NCBI GenBank assembly: GCA_050261515.1
Contig: JBLNDJ010000007.1
Coordinates: 62,001 to 126,000, forward strand
DNA: 64,000 nucleotides
Reading direction: 5' to 3'
Origin: JBLNDJ01 sp050261515
Lineage (GTDB): Bacteria; Acidobacteriota; Terriglobia; Bryobacterales; Bryobacteraceae
Positions 44,448 to 52,402 of the stretch are shown here, piece after piece. The translations under genes were made by a program, and so were the position numbers. The notes beneath the pieces were generated by a model. The model was given only the letters and a program-made list of their open reading frames with translations, did not search any database and was not told the origin of the DNA. Numbering within the stretch: position 1 is the first letter of the stretch; each line of letters opens with the position of its first letter.

Positions 44448-45947
44448 ATGCTGTTCGCCGAAGTGGTCGAGATATCCGCGCGCGTCGCGGCGACCTCCCG
44501 CCGCCTCGAAAAGATCGATCTCGTGGCCGGGCTGCTGCGCCGCCTCGCCGCCGACGAAATCGAGCCGGTGGTGGCGTTCCTTTCAGGCGGCGCGCGCCAG
44601 GGGCGCATCGGCATCGGATACGCGACGCTGCGCGATGCCGCCGCGGAGCAGGCTGAAACCGCCACGCTCGAAATTCTGGATGTGGACCGCGCCCTAGGCT
44701 CCATGGCCGGGCCGCGGAAAAGCGAACGCCTGCGCGCGCTGCTTGCCCGCGCGACGGCGAAAGAACAGCAGTTCCTCACCGGCCTGCTGACCGGCGAACT
44801 TCGCCAGGGCGCGCTCGAGGGCGTAATGCTCGAAGCGATTGCGAAGGCCTCCGGCATCGCGGTCGAGCGTGTGCGCCGCGCGGCCATGATGGCGGGTGAG
44901 ATGGGTGAGGTCGCGCGGGCGGCGCTCGAAGCCGGCGCATCGGGCCTGGACCGCTTCCAGGTTCAGCTCTTCCGCCCGGTGCAGCCGATGCTCGCCCAGA
45001 CCGCCGACGACGTCGAAGCCGCGCTCGGCGATCTCGGCGAGGCCGCGCTCGAGTACAAATTCGACGGCGCGCGCGTGCAGGTCCACCGCTCGGGCGATCG
45101 CGTCGCCGTCTACTCGCGCAGCCTCAACGATGTGACAGCCGCCGCGCCCGAACTCGTCGAAGCCGCGCTCGCGCTGCCCGCGCGCGAGTTCATCCTCGAC
45201 GGTGAGGTTCTCAGCCTCACACCGGAAGGCCGCCCGCAGCCGTTTCAGGTCACCATGCGCCGTTTCGGCCGCAAGCTCGACGTGGACCGCATGCGCGCCT
45301 CCCTGCCGCTCACGCCCTTCTGGTTCGACCTGATCTACCTCGACGGCCAGCCGCTCACGGAAGAGGCGCAGGCGCGGCGCTTCGCGGCGCTGCGCCAACT
45401 CGCGCCCGCGGCCGCCATCGCGCCCGGCATCGTCACCGCGGACCCCGAACGCGCCGGAGAATTTCTCCGCGAAGCGCTCGAGCGCGGCCACGAAGGCGTT
45501 ATGGCAAAAGCGCTCGATTCCGGCTACGCGGCCGGAGCGCGCGGCCGCAACTGGGTCAAGATCAAGAAGGCCCGCACGCTCGATCTCGTGATCCTGGCGG
45601 CCGAATGGGGGCACGGCCGCCGCCGCGGCTGGCTCAGCAACCTCCACCTCGGCGCGCGCGACACCGCGAACGGCGGCTTCGCCATGCTCGGCAAAACCTT
45701 CAAGGGCCTGACCGACGACATGCTCAAATGGCAGACCGAGCAGCTTCTCAAAATCGAGATCGCGCGCGACGCCTACACCGTTTACGTGGAGCCGAAGCTC
45801 GTCGTCGAAATCGCGTTCAACGAAATCCAGACCAGCCCGCGCTACCCGAGCGGCCTCGCGCTGCGCTTCGCGCGCGTGAAGCGCTACCGGCCCGACAAAT
45901 CCGCCGGCGCGGCCGACACGCTCGAGACCGTCCAGAAGCTGGCATGA
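44448..45947 (+). CDS. ATP-dependent DNA ligase (LigB/archaeal type)
   Basis: A 499-residue ligase with an N-terminal DNA-binding domain (1-170), an adenylation domain with motif I EYKFDGARVQVH (Lys204), motif III FDLIYLDG, motif IV EGVMAKALD and motif V WVKIKK, and an OB domain ending ALRFARVKRYRPDK. It seals nicks with ATP rather than NAD+, so it is probably a repair ligase additional to LigA. ATG 44448 begins the conserved MLFAEVVEISARVAATSRRL; ATG 44430 is an alternative. No Ku or LigD partner is adjacent. Confidence 0.93.
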   Translation: MLFAEVVEISARVAATSRRLEKIDLVAGLLRRLAADEIEPVVAFLSGGARQGRIGIGYATLRDAAAEQAETATLEILDVDRALGSMAGPRKSERLRALLARATAKEQQFLTGLLTGELRQGALEGVMLEAIAKASGIAVERVRRAAMMAGEMGEVARAALEAGASGLDRFQVQLFRPVQPMLAQTADDVEAALGDLGEAALEYKFDGARVQVHRSGDRVAVYSRSLNDVTAAAPELVEAALALPAREFILDGEVLSLTPEGRPQPFQVTMRRFGRKLDVDRMRASLPLTPFWFDLIYLDGQPLTEEAQARRFAALRQLAPAAAIAPGIVTADPERAGEFLREALERGHEGVMAKALDSGYAAGARGRNWVKIKKARTLDLVILAAEWGHGRRRGWLSNLHLGARDTANGGFAMLGKTFKGLTDDMLKWQTEQLLKIEIARDAYTVYVEPKLVVEIAFNEIQTSPRYPSGLALRFARVKRYRPDKSAGAADTLETVQKLA

Positions 45948-45967
45948 ACTTAGGCCGCCGGGTCTCC

Positions 45968-47239
45968 CTACGTCAGAAAAATGAGGATCGACGGCGTCCC
46001 TACCGCCGTGTACTGGCCGGTGAACGCCAGCGCCCCCGTCTTCCGGTTCACCCGGAACGCCGCGATCGCGTCGGCCCGCTGGTTGCACGAATACAGGAAA
46101 TTTCCCGTGGGGTCGAAAGTGAAGCTGCGCGGATAGTCGCCGCGCGTCCATTCCTCGCCGGCGAACGCCAGCGTGCCGTTTGCGCCGATGGAAAACCACG
46201 CAATGGTGTCGTGCAGGCGGTTGGCGGCGTAAAGGAATTTCGCGTCGTGCGAGATCAGGACCCCGGATGTAAAGTTCGTGCCCCGGAAACCCTCGGGCAG
46301 GGTGGAAATGGTCTGCTTCGGCGTGAGGCGCCCGCGCGCGGCGTCGTAGTCGAAGGCCACGAGCGTCGATGCCTCTTCCTGCAACGAGTACAGCCGGCGC
46401 CCGTTCGGGTGGAACACGAAGTGGCGCGGTCCGTCGCCCGGAGGCAGCGCGACCGACGGCGGATCGTTCGCGATGAGCTTGCCCTTTTCGGCGTCGAACT
46501 TCCAGACGAAGATGCAGTCGAGTCCGAGATCGCTCGCCAGCACGTAGCGGCCGGCCGGATCGGGCTGCACCATATGGGCGTGCGGGCGGTCGTGGCCGCT
46601 GATCGCGAAGCTGCCCGGCGGCGCGCTCGCCGCGCGCTCCGGCCCCACAGTGCCGCGGTCTACGTGCACGTCGGTGGCTTCGCCCAGTTCTCCGCCGGGC
46701 CGCACGGGCAGCACCGCCACCGTGCCGCCGTAGTAATTCGCCACGAACAGCCACTTGCCCGACGGGTGAACGCTCAGGTGCGTGGGCCCGGCGCCGCGCG
46801 AGCTGACCGTGTTCAGCAGCGTCAACTGCCCGCTCGCGCGGTCGATCGCGTAGGCGCTCACCGAACCCTCGTCGATCTCGTTCGCCGAGTAGAGATGCGT
46901 CCGCGAGGGATCGAAGGCGAGCCACGACGGGCTCGCGCCGCTCGGGAAGAGCGCGCGTTCTGTCAGCGCGCCGGTCGCGGGGTTCATCTCGAAAAGGCAG
47001 ATTCCCCTGCCCCGGCCCTTGCTGCCCTCCGGACCCTTGGGCGAGCTGAAGCAACCGGCATAGGCGAGAACCGGCGCACTCGCCGCCTCGCTCCGCCGCG
47101 CCGCGGCCAGCGCCGCAACCCCCATGAGGAACCCGCGTCGCGACGTTCCGCCGCGCGCGATCAAATCGTTGAGCGCTTTTCGCACCGCATCCACCGCCTT
47201 TCGAATTTCGTCACCGCGCGCGGCTGGGCTGCCCCGCAA
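45968..47239 (-). CDS. Tat-exported lactonase-family beta-propeller
   Basis: A 423-residue protein with a twin-arginine signal (TSRRGFLMGVAALAAARR near residues 32-49) and a seven-bladed propeller of the Pgl/lactonase family (PF10282). Blades show repeated YSANEIDEGSVSAYAID, HPSGKWLFVANYYGG and HPNGRRLYSLQEEAS. The cytosolic homologue hydrolyses 6-phosphogluconolactone; an exported one more likely acts on other lactones or binds sugars. The first possible start, TTG 47239, lies one base after the esterase stop; a GTG at 47189 would give a shorter n-region. Confidence 0.83.
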   Translation of the reverse strand: MRGSPAARGDEIRKAVDAVRKALNDLIARGGTSRRGFLMGVAALAAARRSEAASAPVLAYAGCFSSPKGPEGSKGRGRGICLFEMNPATGALTERALFPSGASPSWLAFDPSRTHLYSANEIDEGSVSAYAIDRASGQLTLLNTVSSRGAGPTHLSVHPSGKWLFVANYYGGTVAVLPVRPGGELGEATDVHVDRGTVGPERAASAPPGSFAISGHDRPHAHMVQPDPAGRYVLASDLGLDCIFVWKFDAEKGKLIANDPPSVALPPGDGPRHFVFHPNGRRLYSLQEEASTLVAFDYDAARGRLTPKQTISTLPEGFRGTNFTSGVLISHDAKFLYAANRLHDTIAWFSIGANGTLAFAGEEWTRGDYPRSFTFDPTGNFLYSCNQRADAIAAFRVNRKTGALAFTGQYTAVGTPSILIFLT

Positions 47240-47240
47240 A

Positions 47241-48254
47241 TTACTTCAGGTGGGCCGCGAAGAACGGCAGCGCTTTCTTCTCGAGCCGCTCGGCGATGCG
47301 ATTCACGTGGTCGCCTTCGTAGATCTCCGAGACGTGCGCGATATCGTAATCGCTCAGCACCTTGTCGAGCTGCTCGACGGTGCCGGCGATCTCCCGGTCC
47401 CTGGTTCCGGCGTCCATCGCGATGCCGCGGTATTGCCGCAGGTTCGCGATGAACTGATCGATCATCGCCAGTGGTGCGTTGGCGGTCCACTTGGCGGCGA
47501 CTTGCGGCTGAAGCTTTCCGCCTTTGTACGGCAGATCGAAGAACAGCGGCGGGTTCTTCGGATTCGGCGACCACGCGGCCGCCGACGCCAGCACGATTTT
47601 CGTCGAGAAGTCGGCCTTCTCGACCTCGGCTGGATCGCGGACCGCCTCCGCCTTCGCACTGGCGCGAATGCTGCCGGCCGCCATGCAGCACGGGCTCAGC
47701 AGGTAGAGGCTCGAATACACCGACGGATGCTTCATGCCGATGCGGATCGCGCCGTAGCCGCCCATCGAGTGACCGGCCAGGCCGCGGCCCTCGCGGCCGG
47801 CAATCGTGCGGTAGTGCGCATCGATGTAGGCGACCAGGTCCCCGGCGACGTAATCCTCCCAATTCCCCGTGGTCGCCGAGTTCGAGTACATGCTGCCCTG
47901 GTAGCGCGTGAACGCGTTCGGCATGACGACGATCATGTCGCGCACGCCTGAGGCGAGCGCGCGGTCCATGACCGCGGGAACGCTGACGAAATGCGGCTTG
48001 ACGCCCCACCAGTTGTCGGTGTCATCGGTGAATCCGTGGAGGAGATAGACGACCGGGTAGCGCTTGCCCGCGGCCGCGTCGTAGCCGGGCGGCAGATAAA
48101 CGGCGACGTCACGGTCAGGCGAATCTCCCTCGAGATTTCCTTCGAGCGATTTGCCGTGGACCGTGACGCGTTGTACCGTTCCGTGCCGTGTCTCGCTCTG
48201 TGCGCCCGATGCAGCCAGGGCCAGGATCGCCAGCCCGAAGAAGCTAAGCCTCAT
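47241..48254 (-). CDS. Secreted esterase (PF00756 family)
   Basis: A 337-residue exported alpha/beta-hydrolase (signal LSFFGLAILALAASGAQS). RYPVVYLLHGFTDDTDNWW is the oxyanion strand, GLAGHSMGGYGAIR carries the nucleophile Ser, and EGDHVNRI near the C-terminus supplies the His. The family includes feruloyl esterases, S-formylglutathione hydrolases and mycolyltransferases; export points to plant-polymer esters. It is directly followed by the exported lactonase gene, so both may act on the same periplasmic substrate. Confidence 0.87.
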   Translation of the reverse strand: MRLSFFGLAILALAASGAQSETRHGTVQRVTVHGKSLEGNLEGDSPDRDVAVYLPPGYDAAAGKRYPVVYLLHGFTDDTDNWWGVKPHFVSVPAVMDRALASGVRDMIVVMPNAFTRYQGSMYSNSATTGNWEDYVAGDLVAYIDAHYRTIAGREGRGLAGHSMGGYGAIRIGMKHPSVYSSLYLLSPCCMAAGSIRASAKAEAVRDPAEVEKADFSTKIVLASAAAWSPNPKNPPLFFDLPYKGGKLQPQVAAKWTANAPLAMIDQFIANLRQYRGIAMDAGTRDREIAGTVEQLDKVLSDYDIAHVSEIYEGDHVNRIAERLEKKALPFFAAHLK

Positions 48255-48280
48255 AGGCGCCAGTGTACTGCGGGAGCCCG

Positions 48281-49783
48281 CTACCTGTGGTGCCCGCCGC
48301 CCCCGCCGCCCGAGTGCCCGCCGCCACCGTGGCCGCCACCACCCGAGAATCCGCCGCCTGAGCGGCCCCCGCCGCTGGAGAATCCGCCGCCTGACCGGCC
48401 TCCGCCGCCGTGCCCGCCACCGGAGAAGCCGCCGCCAGAGGCACGCGCCCCTCCGCCGCCTGAATACGCCCGCGGAGCCGAGTAGCTGCGATTCGGCGCG
48501 GAGTTCGACCGAGGAGCCGAGTACGTCCCGCCACGCGGAGCCGAGTACGTCCCGCCGCGAGGAGCCGAGTACGTACCGCCGCGAGGAGCCGAGTACGTGC
48601 TTCCGCGAGACGCCGAGTAGTTAGGCGTCGTGGACCGGCCATAGGACGGCGAGTTCCGGTAGCCCGGCGTCGTCCCCCGGTACCCCGGCGACGAAGACCG
48701 GTACGCCCGGGCCGTCGTGCTCGGCCGCCCCGCCGAGCGCCACCCGGAGTTCGGCGCAGTCCTGTAGCGCGCGCCAACTCCGGCGCTCCGCCATCCGCCC
48801 GTATTCGAGTTCCGGAACGAACGGTTCCCCACGTACCGCGCCGAGCCGAACCGGTTCGCGACGGCGCGGCTTGCGTAAGGAGCGCCCAGCCGGTGGACGG
48901 GGTTATGCATCCAAGCCGTCCGCGGCCCGCCGAACCGGTATCCGCCGCCGTGCCCGTATCCGTAGCGGTATCCGCCGCCATACCAGCCACGATACCCGTA
49001 GCGGTGGAAGAACACGGTGTTCACGTACACGCCGCGGCCGAACCATCCGCAGCCCCAACCCCATCCACCCCAACCGCCCCAACTCGGGAAGAAGGCGTTG
49101 ATGTAAATGCCCGGGCCCCAGCCGAACCCGAAACCGAATCCCGCCGGATACCACAGGTCGGGGTACGCGCCCCAGATCGGCGGCCCCCAGACGTACGCCG
49201 GGCTATAGATCGGCACATAGATCACCTGCGGACTGGCAGGCACGATCTCGATCGCGGTCTGGCCGTTTTGCGTCTCGACCCTCACGGTCTGCTGCGGCGT
49301 CGTCGTAAGCTTGCCGTTATCGCGAGCCCGCGCGCGCATCCGCTGAACCGCGGCCATCACATCGTTCTGCTGGGCCAGGAACGCGTTGCCGAGGTCCGAG
49401 GTCCACCCTATGTCGTTCGCCAGCAGCGAGAGCGCATCGGGAAATGCGACCAGCGCCTGGACGCTGGGATCCCAGTTCTGCTGCCGCGCGGCGTCCATCA
49501 ACTCGGAGCCCTGCAAATTCCGGTTCTGATCGAGCCACTGCTTCGCCTCGGCGATTTCGAGCGGATACGTGCTCGCCGCCAGCACCTGGCTGAGCAGTTG
49601 ATCGGGATACAGCGCGACCGGCGCCACCAGGTTGTCGAGTTCTTCGGCGGACAGAAGCGGCCCGGCCTGCTGCGTATCCGGCGCCGCCGCGGGAGGCTCC
49701 GCCGGGGTTTGGGCAAAACCCGCGGGGAGTGCGATCATCATCGCAAGGCCAACCACCGCCAGTTTCCGAATTGCGGTCTTCAT
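48281..49783 (-). CDS. DUF3300 secreted protein with Gly/Ser/Tyr-rich low-complexity tail
   Basis: A 500-residue exported protein (signal LAVVGLAMMIALPAGFAQ). DUF3300 covers about 40-260 with LDNLVAPVALYPDQLLSQVLAASTYPLEI and VPIYSPAYVWGPPIWG, read in parts. The second half is low complexity: Gly/Tyr-rich, then four TYSAPRGG repeats coded by 24-bp tandem repeats, then long Gly/His/Ser runs. Such tails suggest a surface matrix or adhesive role. ATG 49783 is supported by GGAAGGCGG 7 nt upstream. Function of DUF3300 is unknown. Confidence 0.85.
   Translation of the reverse strand: MKTAIRKLAVVGLAMMIALPAGFAQTPAEPPAAAPDTQQAGPLLSAEELDNLVAPVALYPDQLLSQVLAASTYPLEIAEAKQWLDQNRNLQGSELMDAARQQNWDPSVQALVAFPDALSLLANDIGWTSDLGNAFLAQQNDVMAAVQRMRARARDNGKLTTTPQQTVRVETQNGQTAIEIVPASPQVIYVPIYSPAYVWGPPIWGAYPDLWYPAGFGFGFGWGPGIYINAFFPSWGGWGGWGWGCGWFGRGVYVNTVFFHRYGYRGWYGGGYRYGYGHGGGYRFGGPRTAWMHNPVHRLGAPYASRAVANRFGSARYVGNRSFRNSNTGGWRSAGVGARYRTAPNSGWRSAGRPSTTARAYRSSSPGYRGTTPGYRNSPSYGRSTTPNYSASRGSTYSAPRGGTYSAPRGGTYSAPRGGTYSAPRSNSAPNRSYSAPRAYSGGGGARASGGGFSGGGHGGGGRSGGGFSSGGGRSGGGFSGGGGHGGGGHSGGGGGGHHR
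48511..48606. repeat. 24-bp tandem repeat, four copies, within DUF3300 gene
   Basis: Four units of GAGGAGCCGAGTACGTCCCG plus four bases, starting at 48511, 48535, 48559 and 48583, with one to three differences each. They code for TYSAPRGG repeats and are a likely site of copy-number change. Confidence 0.8.
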
Positions 49784-50013
49784 TTTTTTACCGCCTTCCA
49801 GCTTCTTTATATGCAAGCTGGGGGCCGCAGCCATTGTATTGCAAACAAGCGGCTTGCGAATCAGCCACCCGCCGCGTCCTGGCCACAAACCACCACTGCG
49901 GTTGGAATGGGCCAGCGGCGGCAAAATCCGGATTAACATGCGCCCCGCTAGACTAAAGTGCCTGAGATATACGTTTCCACCATGACGGCGGTCTTCGGAG
50001 GAGCCGCAATCCG

Positions 50014-50565
50014 ATGTGGATGATTGAAGAACGCATCCTGGTCTGGCGGTTCAATCGCGGGGACGCGGGCGCCTTGCGCCGGATCTACGAAGAGCACCGG
50101 GGCGGGATGATGCGCGTGGCTACCGCTCTGCTCGAAGATCGCAGTTTCGTCGAGGACGTGATCCACGACGTCTTTGTGAGCTTTGCGGAGACTGCGGGGC
50201 GCTTTGAGCTCAGCGGAAGCCTCAAGGCCTATCTGTCCGTATGCGTCGCCAACCGCGCCAGAGACTTCAACCGGTCGAAACGACGGCGCGAGGCCCAGCC
50301 CACAAGCGACGGCGAGTGGCCCTCCGAACGAGCGGACCCTGAGGCATCGGCCATGCGGCGCGAACTTGGAGCCGCGCTTGACAGCGTTCTGGCGCGGCTG
50401 CCGGGCGAGCAACGGGAAGTCGTGATTCTGCATCTCGAGGCCGGGCTTCCGTTCCGGAGGATTGCGGCCCTGATGGAGATCCCACTCAATACGGCGATGA
50501 GCCGGTACCGATACGGCCTGGAGAAGATCCGGGCCGCCGTAAACGGGAGTGAAGGTCATGCGTGA
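50014..50565 (+). CDS. ECF-type RNA polymerase sigma factor
   Basis: A 183-residue sigma-70 family protein with region 2 (DVIHDVFVSFAE, LKAYLSVCVANRARDFNR) and region 4 HTH (LPGEQREVVILHLEAGLPFRRIAALMEIP, read in parts). The linker carries RSKRRREAQ. GGAGGAG 10 nt upstream supports ATG 50014. It overlaps by 8 bp the next gene, a membrane protein that is the likely anti-sigma partner. It is one of two ECF genes within 2 kb. Confidence 0.92.
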   Translation: MWMIEERILVWRFNRGDAGALRRIYEEHRGGMMRVATALLEDRSFVEDVIHDVFVSFAETAGRFELSGSLKAYLSVCVANRARDFNRSKRRREAQPTSDGEWPSERADPEASAMRRELGAALDSVLARLPGEQREVVILHLEAGLPFRRIAALMEIPLNTAMSRYRYGLEKIRAAVNGSEGHA

Positions 50566-51772
50566 GATGAGGGAGACGGAACGTGTGGTGAAGGAGCATT
50601 TGGCGAAATTGCAGGCGCCGCCGACGGATTCCGAACGCCAAGCCCGAACACTGGCGGACGCGACGGCAGCAATGCGCGAGGCGATCGCGCAGCCGGCGCC
50701 GGCGCGCCGGTGGGCGGCGAGGCTGGCAGCGGTCGCCGTGGCCACCATCCTGATCGTCGTCATCGCGGGCCGGGTCAGCCGCCCCGTGTGGGCACTCGAC
50801 CAGGCGATCGCGGCCTTGCAGAAATACAAAGCCTGCAACCTGACTTTGATCGACGCAGCGGGCGTCGTCTACGACCTCTGGGCGGAAGCGGAGCCTTCGG
50901 GCGAACTATCCGGCGACATGACGATGAAAGGCAGCAATGGCTCCGCCGTCTGGGTCAAGGATAACCGGACATATTACTATGACCGGGCCTCCAACACGGT
51001 GGAAGTGGACGACGCCAAAACGGCTGGGTTCACGCCCTGGCTGGGGCCCGAGTTATTCCGAATGATCGCCGGAGCGGACGATGCACGGACCACATTCGAA
51101 CAAGACCCCGCTACCGGACGCGATGTTGTGGTGATGACTGGAAGCCTGCTGACCGCGGGCGGTCCCGTTTCCTGGTCCATGGAGTTCGACAAAGAAACCA
51201 AGCTGCCCATGGCTTTCAAGCAGTGGTCCAACCCCGGACGCAGCGGCACGCCGGCGCTCTCGGGCCTGAGAATCACCTACTATAAGCAGCCGCCGGAGGG
51301 TTCACTGAGGGTGGATGCGCCAGCCGGCGCGACATATAGGCCGAGACCCATCGTCTTGCCTGAGCCGGTCCTGGCGATGCTGGGCGGCCCGGATCAGGGC
51401 ATCCCGGCCGAAGGACTGACGCGGGAGCAGGCCGCGCGATCGATTCTCGGACAGGTGTATGCGGCGGCGATCGCGGGCGACCTGGGGACGATCCGGAAAC
51501 TGTGCCCGCTGACCAGGGCTTGGAGCGACGAACTCGTGAGGTCCGTCATTGTTGGCCGCGAAAACAGGAGTCTCGCCGAAGTGGTGTCCATCGGGAAGGT
51601 AGTGCGGGAAGGCGGGAACCGCCTTGGTCCATTTGTAGTCGTGCCATCCAGGCTAAAAACCAGAGACGGCAGAATTTGGGAGGATCGACAGATCGTGCAG
51701 TTCCGCCGGTCCGGCGGCCGCGAGTCATGCGCCGTTTACGGGCCGTACGGAATGATCTCCGAGATCAGGTGA
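50558..51772 (+). CDS. Putative membrane anti-sigma/outer-domain protein
   Basis: A 404-residue protein with an N-terminal cytosolic segment of about 50 residues (ERVVKEHLAKLQAPPTDSER), one TM helix (AARLAAVAVATILIVVIAG, near 52-72) and a large periplasmic part. The latter begins LDQAIAALQKYKACNLTLID and has a LolA/LppX-like set of strands (MKGSNGSAVWVKDNRTYYYD). The layout, one TM behind a short cytosolic arm and in overlap with a sigma gene, fits an anti-sigma factor, though no zinc motif is present. Possible trigger: lipoprotein or lipid traffic; inferred. Confidence 0.65.
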   Translation: MREMRETERVVKEHLAKLQAPPTDSERQARTLADATAAMREAIAQPAPARRWAARLAAVAVATILIVVIAGRVSRPVWALDQAIAALQKYKACNLTLIDAAGVVYDLWAEAEPSGELSGDMTMKGSNGSAVWVKDNRTYYYDRASNTVEVDDAKTAGFTPWLGPELFRMIAGADDARTTFEQDPATGRDVVVMTGSLLTAGGPVSWSMEFDKETKLPMAFKQWSNPGRSGTPALSGLRITYYKQPPEGSLRVDAPAGATYRPRPIVLPEPVLAMLGGPDQGIPAEGLTREQAARSILGQVYAAAIAGDLGTIRKLCPLTRAWSDELVRSVIVGRENRSLAEVVSIGKVVREGGNRLGPFVVVPSRLKTRDGRIWEDRQIVQFRRSGGRESCAVYGPYGMISEIR

Positions 51773-51874
51773 GCGAACACGGCCGAACCTGCCCACAACA
51801 TTCTTCGTATCCCCTAATGTAAGAATCAAGCCCCAAAGCCAGTCTCCATGGGTGAAGCGAGCAAGGAGGACAGG

Positions 51875-52402
51875 GTGGCTGCCACCGCAATCCCGGCCGG
51901 AACGCCGGTCGCTCTCGAAGAAATCTTCCGCGAGCGCCACGAACTCGTATTCCGCGCCGCCTGGCGCATCACCGGCGACCTGAATGACGCCGAGGATGTG
52001 CTCCAGACCGTGTTCCTGCGGCTGTTGCGGCAGGGTTGGTCGCCGGATTCGGTCGACAACGTAGAAGCCTACCTCCGCCGGGCGGCAGTCAACGCGGCTC
52101 TGGACATCGTCCGCGCGCGGCGCGATTCGAAGAAAGTCCCCTTCGAAGACGTCGAGCCGGTGATGCGGCAGCACGCCGCGGGCGAACTGCGCGCGATGCT
52201 GCGCGCCGCCCTTGCACGCCTCAGCCCGAAAGCCGCCGAGATGTTTGCGCTGCGGTATTTCGAGGGGTACGGCAACGCCGAGATCGCGCAGATGCTTGCG
52301 ATCAGCGCCGCCTCGGTCGCCGTCACTCTGCATCGCACGCGCGGCCAACTGCAAGCCGAACTTAAAAAGGGGACAGACCCCATTTTGGAGACTGGCATAT
52401 GA
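51875..52402 (+). CDS. ECF-type RNA polymerase sigma factor (second)
   Basis: About 175 residues. Region 2 reads ITGDLNDAEDVLQTVFLRLLR and VEAYLRRAAVNAALDIVRAR; region 4 reads LSPKAAEMFALRYFEGYGNAEIAQMLAIS, read in parts. GTG 51875 has AAGGAGGA 5 nt upstream and is chosen over in-frame ATG 51848, which has no SD. The stop overlaps the ATG of the zinc-finger/FecR gene. It is the first gene of an apparent six-gene operon ending in two ABC exporters. Confidence 0.9.
   Translation: MAATAIPAGTPVALEEIFRERHELVFRAAWRITGDLNDAEDVLQTVFLRLLRQGWSPDSVDNVEAYLRRAAVNAALDIVRARRDSKKVPFEDVEPVMRQHAAGELRAMLRAALARLSPKAAEMFALRYFEGYGNAEIAQMLAISAASVAVTLHRTRGQLQAELKKGTDPILETGI

Noticed and set aside
44694..47054. 786-codon minus-strand frame over the DNA ligase gene and into the lactonase gene
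   Set aside because: It is antisense to conserved ligase motifs and shares DNA with the real lactonase gene in another frame; no homology is visible.
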